Positions 17,548 to 25,759 of a DNA stretch of 64,000 bases are shown here, piece by piece. The notes under the pieces were generated by a model. The model made no database searches and was not told where the DNA came from. It saw only the letters and a program-made list of their open reading frames with translations. How positions within the stretch are numbered: position 1 is the stretch's first letter; every line of letters starts with the position of its first letter. The translations under genes and the position numbers were made by a program. Origin of the DNA: Alphaproteobacteria bacterium (lineage in GTDB: Bacteria; Pseudomonadota; Alphaproteobacteria; Rhizobiales; Xanthobacteraceae); NCBI GenBank assembly GCA_037200445.1, contig JBBCGH010000001.1:744001-808000 (forward strand), written 5' to 3'.

Positions 17548-17576
17548 TTAGTATCGCGTCCGTGAACATGGTTCAA
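17548..17576 (-). promoter_or_regulatory. Sigma-70-type promoter of the pspA operon
   Basis: On the minus strand TTGAAC (-35, 17576-17571) and TACTAA (-10, 17553-17548) are separated by exactly 17 bp. The -35 hexamer overlaps operator site 2, so a bound repressor would block RNA polymerase. The -10 lies 37 bp before the pspA ATG. Confidence 0.7.
17563..17575. promoter_or_regulatory. Operator site 2, TGAAC-ATG-GTTCA, over the pspA -35
   Basis: Same 5-bp arms and 3-bp spacer as sites 1 and 3, centred 35 bp from site 1 and 22 bp from site 3. It overlaps the -35 hexamer of the predicted pspA promoter. Confidence 0.8.
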
Positions 17577-17582
17577 GAAAAT

Positions 17583-17599
17583 CTTGAACGACGTTCAAG
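17583..17599. promoter_or_regulatory. Operator site 3, CTTGAAC-GAC-GTTCAAG, before tetR
   Basis: The longest copy: 7-bp perfect arms around GAC, ending 14 bp before the tetR-like start codon. Position suggests autoregulation of the regulator together with control of the divergent operon. Confidence 0.82.
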
Positions 17600-17613
17600 T
17601 ACATGGTTAATCA

Positions 17614-18234
17614 ATGGTTTCTGAGCCAAAAGCCGTTGCGAGACGGCGCAAACTACGCGACGCGCTGATCCAGGAGGCCGAGCGCACGATCGAAAAGGAA
17701 GGCCTGCGCGGCATGAAGGCGCGCGAGCTGGCCTATAAGGTCGGCTGTGCGGTCGGCGCGATCTACAATGTGTTCACCGACCTCGACGACCTGATCTTCG
17801 CGGTGAATGCGCTCACCCTCGAGCAGCTCGAGACGACGCTCACGGTGGCCGGCGAGAAGACCACCGACCCGCAGGCGAGCGCGATCAGGACGCTCGCCCA
17901 TTTGGCGCTCGCCTATACGGATTACGCGGCGGCCAACCGGCGGCGCTGGCGCGCGCTGTTCGACCACCGCCTCGCCGAGGATCAGGCCGTCCCGGCCTGG
18001 TACCAGGCGCAGCTCGCGCGCCTGTTCGTCTACATCGAGGAGCCGCTGCGCTCGCTTGCGCCCGCCATGGATCCGAAAGAGCGCATGCAGCTTGCGCGCT
18101 CGCTGTTCTCAGCGGTGCATGGCATCGTGCTGATCGGGCTGGAGGAGAAGCTCCAATCGATCCCGCTCTCGGCCGTGCGCGCGCAGGTGACGTTCATGGT
18201 CGAGGCGTTCGCGAAGGGGCTGGCGCACAAATGA
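17614..18234 (+). CDS. TetR-family transcriptional regulator
   Basis: 206 residues with an N-terminal helix-turn-helix at about 34-56 (MKARELAYKVG ... IYNVFTDLDDL) and a helical ligand-binding domain with a C-terminal dimer interface resembling the WHG-type TetR C-terminal domain (ANRRRWRALFDHRL). It is divergent from pspA, and three TGAAC-N3-GTTCA palindromes fill the intergenic region, so it very likely represses both its own gene and the pspA operon. The ligand may be a fatty-acid or acyl-CoA derivative given the neighbouring lipid genes; that is inference. It ends in a strong bidirectional terminator. Confidence 0.9.
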   Translation: MVSEPKAVARRRKLRDALIQEAERTIEKEGLRGMKARELAYKVGCAVGAIYNVFTDLDDLIFAVNALTLEQLETTLTVAGEKTTDPQASAIRTLAHLALAYTDYAAANRRRWRALFDHRLAEDQAVPAWYQAQLARLFVYIEEPLRSLAPAMDPKERMQLARSLFSAVHGIVLIGLEEKLQSIPLSAVRAQVTFMVEAFAKGLAHK

Positions 18235-18261
18235 AAATGCCCGGCGCGAGCCGGGCATTTT
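18234..18261. terminator. Bidirectional rho-independent terminator
   Basis: AAAATGCCCGGC, loop GCGA, GCCGGGCATTTT: a 12-bp perfect stem with A/T ends that acts in both directions. It overlaps the last base of the tetR-like stop codon and lies 20 bp from the end of the convergent transpeptidase gene. Confidence 0.9.
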
Positions 18262-18280
18262 GAATTCGCGGTTTCGCTTC

Positions 18281-19480
18281 TTACCGCTGCTGCACCGGTT
18301 GCTGCTGCGGCGGTGGCGTATTCGACGCGGTCGCCGGTGGCGCGCCCGGCAGCACCACCACGCGCGTGCCGACCTGCACGCGGCTGTAGAGATCCTGGAT
18401 GTCGTCGTTGGTGAGGCGGATGCAGCCCGACGACACGTACTTCCCGATCGTACTGGGCTGGTTGGTGCCGTGGATGCGGTAGATCGTCTTGCCGAGATAG
18501 AGCGCGCGCGCGCCGAGCGGATTGGTTTCGCCGCCCGCCATCATGCGCGGCAGATAAGGCTGGCGCTCGATCATCTCCGCCGGCGGATACCAGTCTGGCC
18601 ATTCCTTCATGCGCGAAATGCGCTCGGCGCCGGCCCAGGTGAAGCCTTCGCGGCCGACGCCGACGCCGTAACGCATCGCCTGTCCGCTGCCGAGCACGAG
18701 ATAGAGATACGTGTTGGCGGTATCGATGATGATGGTGCCGGCCGGCTCGTTGGTCTGGTAGGTCACGAGCTGGCGCTTGAACTGCGGAGGAAGTTCCGGC
18801 CTGCCTTGGTCCGGCTGCTCCTCGGGCGGGAGCATCGCGACCGTGTTCGGCCGTCCGGCTCCGCCGGCATCGCGGCCGGCAACGTCGGCCGGCGGGCGCG
18901 CGCCCGGACCGAGCGGCATCGGTCCCGCCTGATCCTGATAAGCCGGCGGCGCGCCATAGGGAGGCGGTGCGCCATAAGCCTGAGGAGCGCCATACTGCTG
19001 CGGCACGGCTGCCTGCGCGGGCGGATAGGGAGGCGCGGCGCCGTAGCTTTCCGGTTGGCCATGGCCGCCCGGGCCCGCTCCGTAAGCCGGAGGCGCATAG
19101 GCCGGTGGATAAGCCTGTGGATAGGGCTCGGGTCCGCGGTTGCCATAAACGACAGCCGGTGGCGGGCCGTAGGACGGCGCCGCAGCGCCACCCGGCGCCG
19201 GCAAGGCCTCGCGCTGGATTCCGCCGGGTGGAACCGCGGCGCGCTGATCGTTCGGGAACTGATAGCCGCCGGGGGGCGGGGGATAATTGCCCGGGGCGGC
19301 ACGGAGATGCGGTGGCAGGTCGTCATCGTCGTCGTCCGCCATGGTCGGGGCGGGCGGACGGGCCGGCGGGTAGGCCTGCATGCCGGGAGGCGGGTAATAG
19401 GACGGCGGATAGGGCTGGGCCTGCGCGGCGCCGTACAGAATCCCCAGCACCGTCAGGCTAAGAGCCGAACGCAGCATCAT
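18281..19480 (-). CDS. L,D-transpeptidase (YkuD) with long Pro/Tyr-rich N-terminal region
   Basis: 399 residues. A Sec signal peptide (about 1-20) is followed by about 200 residues of low-complexity sequence rich in Pro, Tyr, Gly and Ala, including repeated YGAPPAY-like units, then an acidic DDDDDD patch near residue 50. The YkuD catalytic domain occupies about 250-380, with HGTN and SSGCIRL; C353 is the nucleophile. It makes 3-3 peptidoglycan crosslinks or attaches proteins to the wall. ATG at 19480 follows GGGGA by 7 bp and puts the signal peptide at the N-terminus; GTG at 19498 is a less likely start. Confidence 0.9.
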   Translation of the reverse strand: MMLRSALSLTVLGILYGAAQAQPYPPSYYPPPGMQAYPPARPPAPTMADDDDDDLPPHLRAAPGNYPPPPGGYQFPNDQRAAVPPGGIQREALPAPGGAAAPSYGPPPAVVYGNRGPEPYPQAYPPAYAPPAYGAGPGGHGQPESYGAAPPYPPAQAAVPQQYGAPQAYGAPPPYGAPPAYQDQAGPMPLGPGARPPADVAGRDAGGAGRPNTVAMLPPEEQPDQGRPELPPQFKRQLVTYQTNEPAGTIIIDTANTYLYLVLGSGQAMRYGVGVGREGFTWAGAERISRMKEWPDWYPPAEMIERQPYLPRMMAGGETNPLGARALYLGKTIYRIHGTNQPSTIGKYVSSGCIRLTNDDIQDLYSRVQVGTRVVVLPGAPPATASNTPPPQQQPVQQR

Positions 19481-19709
19481 TTTTTGTTCCCCGACCACCG
19501 TGAACCCCGCTTGCCGATCTATGCGGACCAGATGGGGCAGGATGAAGGCGCTGTCCAGAAAGGGGACGCCTATTGGCGCGCGCGTTCCAGCCTGCCGTCA
19601 GAGCATCCGAATTTGGCTAACGAACGGTAAAGGCGGGCGAAGCGCGGAGCGCGTAACCGGGCCGGGCTTCCATGCTATGGTGCCGCGCGACCAAACGGAG
19701 TGCGCTGTC

Positions 19710-19985
19710 ATGGCAAACCTGACACTGCGGAATCCCGGTCAGCTCATCGGCGAAATCGTCAACGATGTTGTCGACCTCGATCACCTTTTGCGAAAGAACG
19801 GTGCGATCGAGGCCGGTGACTTCCAATTTGTGGCCCGGGAAGTGCGGCACTTCTTCGACGCCCTGGTTTCGGAACTGCCCGGCAAGCAGCCCGCGCTACC
19901 TCACTCGGTGTCGGAAATTGTCGGTTCGCTTCTGCATCACGAGCACAACGTGCCGGGCGTGACCTCCGATTTCCTGTTGCACTAG
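19710..19985 (+). CDS. Small cytoplasmic protein of unknown function
   Basis: 91 residues with no signal peptide or membrane segment; acidic and probably helical (QLIGEIVNDVVDLDHLL, EVRHFFDALVSEL). I recognise no family. The ATG at 19710 has ACGGAG 9-14 bases upstream; longer in-frame starts back to 19500 cover an unconserved-looking Arg-rich stretch and are rejected. Its stop overlaps the stop of the convergent oxidoreductase gene by 3-4 bases. Confidence 0.6.
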   Translation: MANLTLRNPGQLIGEIVNDVVDLDHLLRKNGAIEAGDFQFVAREVRHFFDALVSELPGKQPALPHSVSEIVGSLLHHEHNVPGVTSDFLLH

Positions 19986-20995
19986 GCGGCGCCGAAAGCC
20001 TTTGTGGCGCGCGCCTGAGCCTCGAGCGCGAGTTCGCACACCGTGAACACGTGGCTCTGAGTCATCGCACTCTCGGTGCGGTCGCGCACGTCGGCGATGA
20101 AGCGCTTGAAGTAGCTCACCCGTTCCTTGCTGCAGTCGATGTAGCGCGTGCCCGCGTGGTTCGCCATGAACAGGTGGTCGGTCCCGGCGCGCCCTTCGAT
20201 GTCGATGTTCTTGCGCAGCTCGATGTACCCTTCGGTGCCCAGAATGGTGAAGCGCCCGTCGCCCCAGGTCGGCAGCCCATCGGGCGTGAACCAGTCGAGC
20301 CGCATGTAGCCGCAGGCGCGATCGCTGCGCAGCACGATCTCGCCGAAGTCCTGGAAGTCCGGAAAATCCTCCGTGCCGAACTTGCCGATCGCGCTGTGCA
20401 CGATCTCCGCCGTCTCCGACCCCGTGTAGAACAAAAACTGCTCGATCTGGTGGCATGCGATGTCGGCAAGGATGCCGCCTGCGAGTTTCGGGTCGAAGAA
20501 CCACGCGGGCCTAATCGCGCGATTGAAGCGATGCGGACCCAGGCCCACTGTCTGGATCACGCGGCCGATCGCGCCGTCCGCGACCAGCTTGCCGGCGACT
20601 TCTGCGCAAGGATTGATCAGCCGCTCCGAGAAGCAGATCGAGAAGATGCGCCCGGTCTCGTTGACCGCGCGCTGCACTTCGTCGAGCGCTTCACGGGCGA
20701 TCACGCCCGGCTTGTCGACCAGCACGTCCTTGCCGTTGCGTATCGCCTCGATCGCGATCGCCGCGCGGTCGACCGGCACTGCGGCGCTGACAATCGCGTC
20801 GATCGACGGATCGCGCATCAGCGCGTCGCGATCCGCGACCTCCGCAATGTCGGGGAAGCGCTTGCGCATGCCTTCGAGCACGCGCGGGTCGGTCGTCTGC
20901 GGCCAGTAGCCCGCGCAGGTCGCGCCAGCATCGATGAGGCCTTCGGCGAGATCGTAGATGTGACGGTGATCGAGACCGATCGCGGCGAAGCGCAT
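19982..20995 (-). CDS. Gfo/Idh/MocA-family oxidoreductase
   Basis: 337 residues. N-terminal Rossmann domain beginning RFAAIGLDHRHIYDLAEGL, with the family's EAIRNGKDVLVDKPG motif (about 85-100), where the Lys of DKP is a usual active-site residue. The C-terminal alpha/beta domain carries GGILADIACHQIEQFLF, with a candidate catalytic His. Members use NAD(P) on sugars, inositols or related alcohols. The start is ATG at 20995, because the Rossmann strand begins two residues later; the in-frame extension to 21049 is unsupported. It is monocistronic; substrate unknown. Confidence 0.88.
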   Translation of the reverse strand: MRFAAIGLDHRHIYDLAEGLIDAGATCAGYWPQTTDPRVLEGMRKRFPDIAEVADRDALMRDPSIDAIVSAAVPVDRAAIAIEAIRNGKDVLVDKPGVIAREALDEVQRAVNETGRIFSICFSERLINPCAEVAGKLVADGAIGRVIQTVGLGPHRFNRAIRPAWFFDPKLAGGILADIACHQIEQFLFYTGSETAEIVHSAIGKFGTEDFPDFQDFGEIVLRSDRACGYMRLDWFTPDGLPTWGDGRFTILGTEGYIELRKNIDIEGRAGTDHLFMANHAGTRYIDCSKERVSYFKRFIADVRDRTESAMTQSHVFTVCELALEAQARATKAFGAA

Positions 20996-21399
20996 GGTGT
21001 GCCCTTGGTGAACGGGCACCGATGGTATGCGAGGGCCGCGGGACATCAAAGCGAGCGCGAAGCGGTGTAATGCTGGAGCACCCCGGCGCGGTCGCTATAG
21101 CTGGGGGGCATAGGGCTGGCGCGCCGGGGCCACCTTGGCTTGATCGGTTTTGTTCAATCCGCCAAGGCGACTCACCTTATGCAACGTCAAAGCGTCAGCA
21201 CCCGAGCGTTTGTTGGGCGGCTGTGTGTCACATGCGAATCCAAACAGGACACGACACACGCTCGAACACCCTCCCCTGGAGGGGTCGGGGTGGGGTGACG
21301 GTTGCACGAAGTTCACCCCACCCCGGCTCAGGTGCTTCGCACCTTCGCCGACCCTCCCCCTCCAGGGGAGGGTGAAGCGGAGCGCGTGGAAGCGCGGTG
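20996..21399. other. Intergenic region with one dispersed repeat
   Basis: 404 bases between two minus-strand genes without a convincing gene. The part near 21267-21374 is a dispersed palindrome (listed separately). The rest (20996-21266) should contain the promoter of the oxidoreductase gene; I see nothing else in it. Confidence 0.6.
21267..21374. repeat. Dispersed palindrome CACCCTCCCCTGGA / TCCAGGGGAGGGTG
   Basis: Perfect 14-bp outer arms (21267-21280, 21361-21374), with an inner pair CGGGGTGGGGTGA / TCACCCCACCCCG. Closely related elements occur at 42564-42703 and, more diverged, at 47690-47788 and 52153-52265. It lies 25 bp downstream of the stop codon of the following minus-strand gene, so it may also help end transcription. 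Confidence 0.85.
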
Positions 21400-22575
21400 C
21401 TACTTCGACTTCTGCGCGCCGATCTCCTGGTCCCAGCGCCGGAACGCTGCGACGAGTCGCTGCGGCGTCAGGTGTACCTCGAGCGGATGCTCCGCGATGA
21501 GCTTGTCGTATTCGGGCCGGCCGAATTCCTTGATGATGTCCTGGCTCTCCTTCGGCGCCATCGTGAGCGGGACGTCCTTCACGGCGGGACCCGGATAGAA
21601 ATAGCCCTTGTCGTAGGTCAGCGCCTGCTGCTCGGGCTTCAACACGAAGCTCATGAGCTGGAGCAGGATCGCCACCTTTTCCTTCGGCACGCCCTTCGGG
21701 ATGCACATGAACTGGGTGTCGACCACCCAGGTGAAGCCTTCGAGCGTGGTGATCTCGCAGGCCTTCGGCACGACGCCGAGCACGCGCGGGTTGATGTCCC
21801 AGCCCATGGTGGAGACAATCATGTCGCGCGCGCCTTCGCCGAATTCCTTCATGGTCGCCGCGGTGCCGCCCGGGTAGTAGTCGATGTTCTTGCCGAGCTC
21901 TTTCAAATACTCCCACGTCTTGTCCCAGCCCTGCATCGGGTCCTTCGGGTCCTTGTCCTTGAGGATGTAGGGAAGGCCCATCAGGAAGGTCCAGCCGGGA
22001 CCGGAATTGACCGGGCGCGCATAGAAGAACTTGTTTGGCTTCTGTCTCGTCCAGTCGAGCAACTCAGCAGCCGTCTTCGGCGGCTTGCCGGCGCGCTCGG
22101 GCGCGTATTGCAGGATTGGGCCCGATGGCGAGTACACGACCGCCACGCCCTGGCCGCGACCCATCTGCTCGTGCATGCGCAGCGCGCCCTCGAGGTAGAT
22201 CGCCTCGGGCTTCGGGAGCGCGTCCGCATGCGCCGGCAAAAGCTCGGTCCAAAGGCCCTGCTCGACGCCGTCCGACAGCGCACCCGGGCCGGTCAGCACG
22301 AGGTCGATGTCGACGCGGCCGGCGGCCTGCATCGCCTTCAGCTTGGCGGGAAGCTCCGGCGAAGGCGCGCGCGAGAAGGTGATGCGCGAAACGAGGTTCG
22401 GGTTCTGGTTGCGGAAGCGCTCGATCGCCTCCTGCGTGAGCTGCAGCTGGCCGGCGACATCGATGATGTTGAGCACGACCGGGCTCTGGGCGAGGCCTCG
22501 TCCCGTCGCCCCGACCAGCGCGGCGCCGGACAACCCGGCCAGCACGGTTCTCCGCGTCGTCTTCACCTTGCGCAT
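21400..22575 (-). CDS. Extracellular solute-binding protein with Tat-type signal
   Basis: 391 residues. The N-terminus TTRRTVLAGLSGAALVGATG is a twin-arginine signal peptide ending near LAQ. The mature protein has the two-lobe pattern of ABC-transporter binding proteins for polyamines, iron or sugars (type-1 SBP, putrescine/Fe-like), including TGPGALSDGVEQGLW and GWDINPRVLGVVPKA. No permease or ATPase gene is adjacent, so its transporter must be elsewhere or it acts as an orphan sensor. It is divergent from the iorAB pair. Confidence 0.82.
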   Translation of the reverse strand: MRKVKTTRRTVLAGLSGAALVGATGRGLAQSPVVLNIIDVAGQLQLTQEAIERFRNQNPNLVSRITFSRAPSPELPAKLKAMQAAGRVDIDLVLTGPGALSDGVEQGLWTELLPAHADALPKPEAIYLEGALRMHEQMGRGQGVAVVYSPSGPILQYAPERAGKPPKTAAELLDWTRQKPNKFFYARPVNSGPGWTFLMGLPYILKDKDPKDPMQGWDKTWEYLKELGKNIDYYPGGTAATMKEFGEGARDMIVSTMGWDINPRVLGVVPKACEITTLEGFTWVVDTQFMCIPKGVPKEKVAILLQLMSFVLKPEQQALTYDKGYFYPGPAVKDVPLTMAPKESQDIIKEFGRPEYDKLIAEHPLEVHLTPQRLVAAFRRWDQEIGAQKSK

Positions 22576-22940
22576 GCGTCGCCCCCGATGTGTTCTGTTT
22601 GGATTGCCGATTGGAACCCGCGACGTTAGCGGAAGGCATCAGGCCCTGCCACAACGCGAGGACGTAAGCGGGCGCGAGGGGCGGCATCCCACCGCTGCGG
22701 TCCATGGGGTGTCGCGATTTCGTGAACGGGCTACCGCCAAGCCTGCCTTGAAATCATTCAAATCTAGGCGTTCGATTGACGTTACCCAGAAATGCTGGGC
22801 ACAACCGGATTGTTGCGGGGCCCCGGTGAACGCGATTCATCAAGGCAACGAGATGTCCAGGCAGCGGCCGCCGAAGGGCGGTCCTGTGCCCGGTGTTCGC
22901 CGTGCGCACTCAAGCGCACGCGGGAACAAGGGAGGACATC
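22576..22940. other. Intergenic region between the binding protein and iorA
   Basis: 365 bases with the promoters for the divergent binding-protein and iorAB genes. Only short imperfect symmetries are visible, for example TTGAA-ATCA-TTCAA at 22748-22761; no confident promoter or operator could be assigned. Confidence 0.5.
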
Positions 22941-23393
22941 ATGGTCAACCTCAGTGTGAATGGGCAGCAGCGGTCATTCGACGGCGACCCGTCGATGCCG
23001 CTGATGTGGTTTCTGCGCGATGAACTCGGCCTGACCGGCACGAAGTTCGGATGCGGTGTTGCGCTCTGCGGCGCGTGCACCGTGCACATGAACGGCGAAG
23101 CGGTTCGCGCCTGCGGCGTCCCGATGTCGGACGTCGGCGGCAAGTCCGTCGTCACCATCGAAGGCCTCGACCCGAAGGGCGAGCACCCGGTGCAGGTTGC
23201 GTGGCGCAATCTCGGCGTCCCGCAATGCGGTTATTGCCAGGCCGGGCAGATCATGTCCGCCGCGGCTCTCCTCAAGGCCAAGCCCGCTCCGAGCGACAAG
23301 GACATCACCGATGCGATGTCCGGCAATCTGTGCCGCTGCGGCTGCTATCAGCGTATCCATGCGGCCGTCCGCGCCGCCGCGAAGGGAGCGTGA
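22941..23393 (+). CDS. iorA: (2Fe-2S) subunit of an isoquinoline 1-oxidoreductase-like molybdenum hydroxylase
   Basis: 150 residues with two iron-sulfur domains: a plant-ferredoxin-type cluster (C38, C43, C46, C58) and a C-terminal helical cluster domain (C96, C99, C131, C133). This is the small electron-transfer subunit of the xanthine dehydrogenase superfamily, two-subunit IorAB type without a FAD subunit. GGGAGGACATC precedes ATG 22941, so the longer in-frame start at 22893 is rejected. iorB starts one base after its stop. Confidence 0.92.
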   Translation: MVNLSVNGQQRSFDGDPSMPLMWFLRDELGLTGTKFGCGVALCGACTVHMNGEAVRACGVPMSDVGGKSVVTIEGLDPKGEHPVQVAWRNLGVPQCGYCQAGQIMSAAALLKAKPAPSDKDITDAMSGNLCRCGCYQRIHAAVRAAAKGA

Positions 23394-23394
23394 C

Positions 23395-25701
23395 ATGACC
23401 ATTCATCGCACCCACGAAAATCCCGTCATCACCAATGTGAGCCGGCGCCGCGTCCTGAAAGGCCTCGCGGTCAGCGGCGGCCTCGTGCTCGCCGCGCAAT
23501 ACCCCGCGCTCGCCGCCCCGCCGTTCTATCCGACCGGCGCCGAAGCGATGCCGAACAAGACCGTCAGCGATCCGAAGATTTTCGTCGCGATCGCGCCCGA
23601 CGGCATCGTGACGATCGTCGCGGCGCGTGCCGAAATGGGCACCGGCGCGGCGCGCACCAGCCTGCCGATGATCGTCGCCGACGAGCTCGATGCCGACTGG
23701 TCGAAGGTGCGCATCCGGCAGTCCGAAGGCGACGAGGTGAGATACGGCAACCAGGACACCGACGGTTCGCGCAGCGTGCGCCACTTCATCCAGCCGATGC
23801 GCCTGTGCGGCGCGTCCGCGCGGACGATGCTGGAGCAGGCCGCCGCCAAGAAGTGGGGTGTTCCGGTCACCGAGGTCTCGGCACAGCACCATGAGATCAC
23901 GCATGCGCCGACCGGCCGCAAGCTCGGCTACGGCGATGTTGCGGCCGATGCGGCGGCGCTGCCGGTGCCTGCTGCCGCCGACGTGAAGCTGAAGGACCCG
24001 AGCGCGTTCCGTTACATCGGCAAGGGCAACATCGGCATCGTCGATCTCTTCGACATCACGGTCGGCAAGGCGACCTACGGGCAGGACGTGCGGGCCGACG
24101 GCATGAAGTTCGCCGTCGTGGCGCGGCCTCCGGTGGTCGGCGGCAAGGTCGTGTCGTTCGACGCGACTGAGACACTCAAGGTGCCGGGCGTCGAGAAGGT
24201 CGTGAAACTCGACGGCACACCGGCGCCCGCCAAGTTCAACCCGCTCGGCGGTATCGCCGTGGTGGCGAAGAACACCTGGGCGGCGATGAAGGGTCGCGAC
24301 GCGCTCAAGATCACCTGGGACGATGGGCCGAACGGCTCCTACGACTCCAAGGCCTACAAGGCGATGCTGGAGGAGCAGGTCCGCAAGCCCGGCAAGGTCG
24401 AGCGCAATATCGGTGACGCCGACGCGGCGCTGAAATCGGCCGTGCGCGTGATCACCGGCGAGTACTACGCACCGCACCTCGCACACGCCACCATGGAGCC
24501 GCCGGCCGCGCTCGCGCGTCAGATCGACGGCAAGTGGCATGTGTGGGCGCCCGTGCAAAGCCCCGGCGGCGCACGCGACGATGTCGCCACCGCGCTTGGC
24601 CTCAAGCCGGAGGAAGTGACGTTCCACTGCACGTTGCTCGGCGGCGGCTTCGGGCGCAAGTCGAAGTGCGACTTCGCGATCGAGGCGGCGTGGATTTCGC
24701 GCGAGCTTGGCGGCGCGCCCGTCAAGGTCGTGTGGACCCGCGAGGACGATCTCAAGCACGGCTTCTATCACACCGTGACGGCCGATCGTTTCGAGGCTGG
24801 GCTCGACGCGAACAACAAGGTGGTGGCGTGGCGGCACCGTTCGGCGGCGCCGACCATCCTCTCCACCTTCAAGCCCGATCCGAAGCTTCCCTTCGACATC
24901 GAACTCGGCATGGGATGGGTCGACACGCCGTTCAACGTGCCGAACATCCGCATGGAGAGCGGGGAGGCGCCGGCACACGCACGTATCGGCTGGTTCCGGT
25001 CCGTGAACAACGTGATGCACGCCTGGTCGACCCAGTCGTTCGTGGCCGAGATCGCCGCGCAGCTCGGGAAGGACCCGAAGGACTTCCTGCTCGAGCTGAT
25101 CGGGCCGGCGCGCATCGTCGAGGTCGGCAAGCAGGTGACCACGCCGTGGTGGAACTACGGCGAGCCGGAAGGCGCGTTCCAGGTCGACACTGCGCGGTTG
25201 CGCAAGGTCGCGGAGCTTGCGGCCGAGCGCGCCGGCTGGGGCCGCCAGTTGCCGAAGGGCAGGGGCCTCGGGATCGCGGCGCACCGCGCGTTCGTCTCCT
25301 ACATCGCGACCGTGGTCGAGGTGGAGGTCGACGGCAAAGGCAACATCACGGTGCCGCGCGTCGACACGGCGGTCGACTGCGGCTTCTGCGTCAATCCGGA
25401 GCGGGTGCGCTCCCAGATCGAGGGGGCGGCCGTGATGGGCCTCTCGCTCGCCAAGTACGGCGAGATCAGCTTCAAGAACGGGCGCGTCGAGCAGTCGAAC
25501 TTCAACGACTTCCCGATCGTGCGCATCGACGAGTCGCCGAAGGAGACGCGTGTGCATATCGTGGAGAATACCCTCGATGTGCATCCGAGCGGTGTTGGCG
25601 AACCCGGCGTGCCGCCGTTCACGCCGGCGCTGTGCAATGCGATCTTCGCGGCGACCGGCAAGCGCATCCGCCGCCTGCCGATCGGCGATCAGCTCGCTTA
25701 A
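23395..25701 (+). CDS. iorB: Molybdopterin-binding subunit of an isoquinoline 1-oxidoreductase-like hydroxylase
   Basis: 768 residues. A twin-arginine motif SRRRVLKG (16-23) followed by a hydrophobic stretch indicates Tat export of the folded IorAB complex. The molybdopterin-binding aldehyde oxidase/xanthine dehydrogenase domain follows, with LGGGFGRKSKCDF (moco region) and GEPGVPPFTPALCNAIFAATG near the C-terminus split by short gaps; the Glu there is the usual catalytic base. It hydroxylates an N-heterocycle or aldehyde with water as oxygen donor. The ATG is one base after the iorA stop. A terminator follows. Confidence 0.92.
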   Translation: MTIHRTHENPVITNVSRRRVLKGLAVSGGLVLAAQYPALAAPPFYPTGAEAMPNKTVSDPKIFVAIAPDGIVTIVAARAEMGTGAARTSLPMIVADELDADWSKVRIRQSEGDEVRYGNQDTDGSRSVRHFIQPMRLCGASARTMLEQAAAKKWGVPVTEVSAQHHEITHAPTGRKLGYGDVAADAAALPVPAAADVKLKDPSAFRYIGKGNIGIVDLFDITVGKATYGQDVRADGMKFAVVARPPVVGGKVVSFDATETLKVPGVEKVVKLDGTPAPAKFNPLGGIAVVAKNTWAAMKGRDALKITWDDGPNGSYDSKAYKAMLEEQVRKPGKVERNIGDADAALKSAVRVITGEYYAPHLAHATMEPPAALARQIDGKWHVWAPVQSPGGARDDVATALGLKPEEVTFHCTLLGGGFGRKSKCDFAIEAAWISRELGGAPVKVVWTREDDLKHGFYHTVTADRFEAGLDANNKVVAWRHRSAAPTILSTFKPDPKLPFDIELGMGWVDTPFNVPNIRMESGEAPAHARIGWFRSVNNVMHAWSTQSFVAEIAAQLGKDPKDFLLELIGPARIVEVGKQVTTPWWNYGEPEGAFQVDTARLRKVAELAAERAGWGRQLPKGRGLGIAAHRAFVSYIATVVEVEVDGKGNITVPRVDTAVDCGFCVNPERVRSQIEGAAVMGLSLAKYGEISFKNGRVEQSNFNDFPIVRIDESPKETRVHIVENTLDVHPSGVGEPGVPPFTPALCNAIFAATGKRIRRLPIGDQLA

Positions 25702-25724
25702 GCGCTGCGAAGGCAAAGATGGGG

Positions 25725-25752
25725 AACGGGAGGCTTCGGCCTCCCGTTTTTC
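25725..25752 (+). terminator. Rho-independent terminator of iorAB
   Basis: AACGGGAGGC, loop TTCG, GCCTCCCGTTTTT: a 9-bp perfect stem followed by five T, starting 24 bp after the iorB stop. The A residues before the stem are few, so it acts mainly on the plus strand. Confidence 0.9.
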
Positions 25753-25759
25753 TTGCTGG

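Noticed and set aside
17584-17612. TTGAAC-N17-TTAATC as the promoter of the tetR-like gene
   Set aside because: The -10 ends one base before the ATG at 17614, so the transcript would start inside the gene; the hexamers more likely belong to operator site 3.
22796-22820. A sigma-54-like GGCAC...TTGC pattern upstream of iorA
   Set aside because: The spacing between the GG and GC elements is 15 instead of about 10 bases, so it does not fit the -24/-12 consensus.
23305-25716. 803-residue minus-strand frame opposite iorAB
   Set aside because: Lies exactly antisense to well-supported iorA/iorB and contains no known motif.
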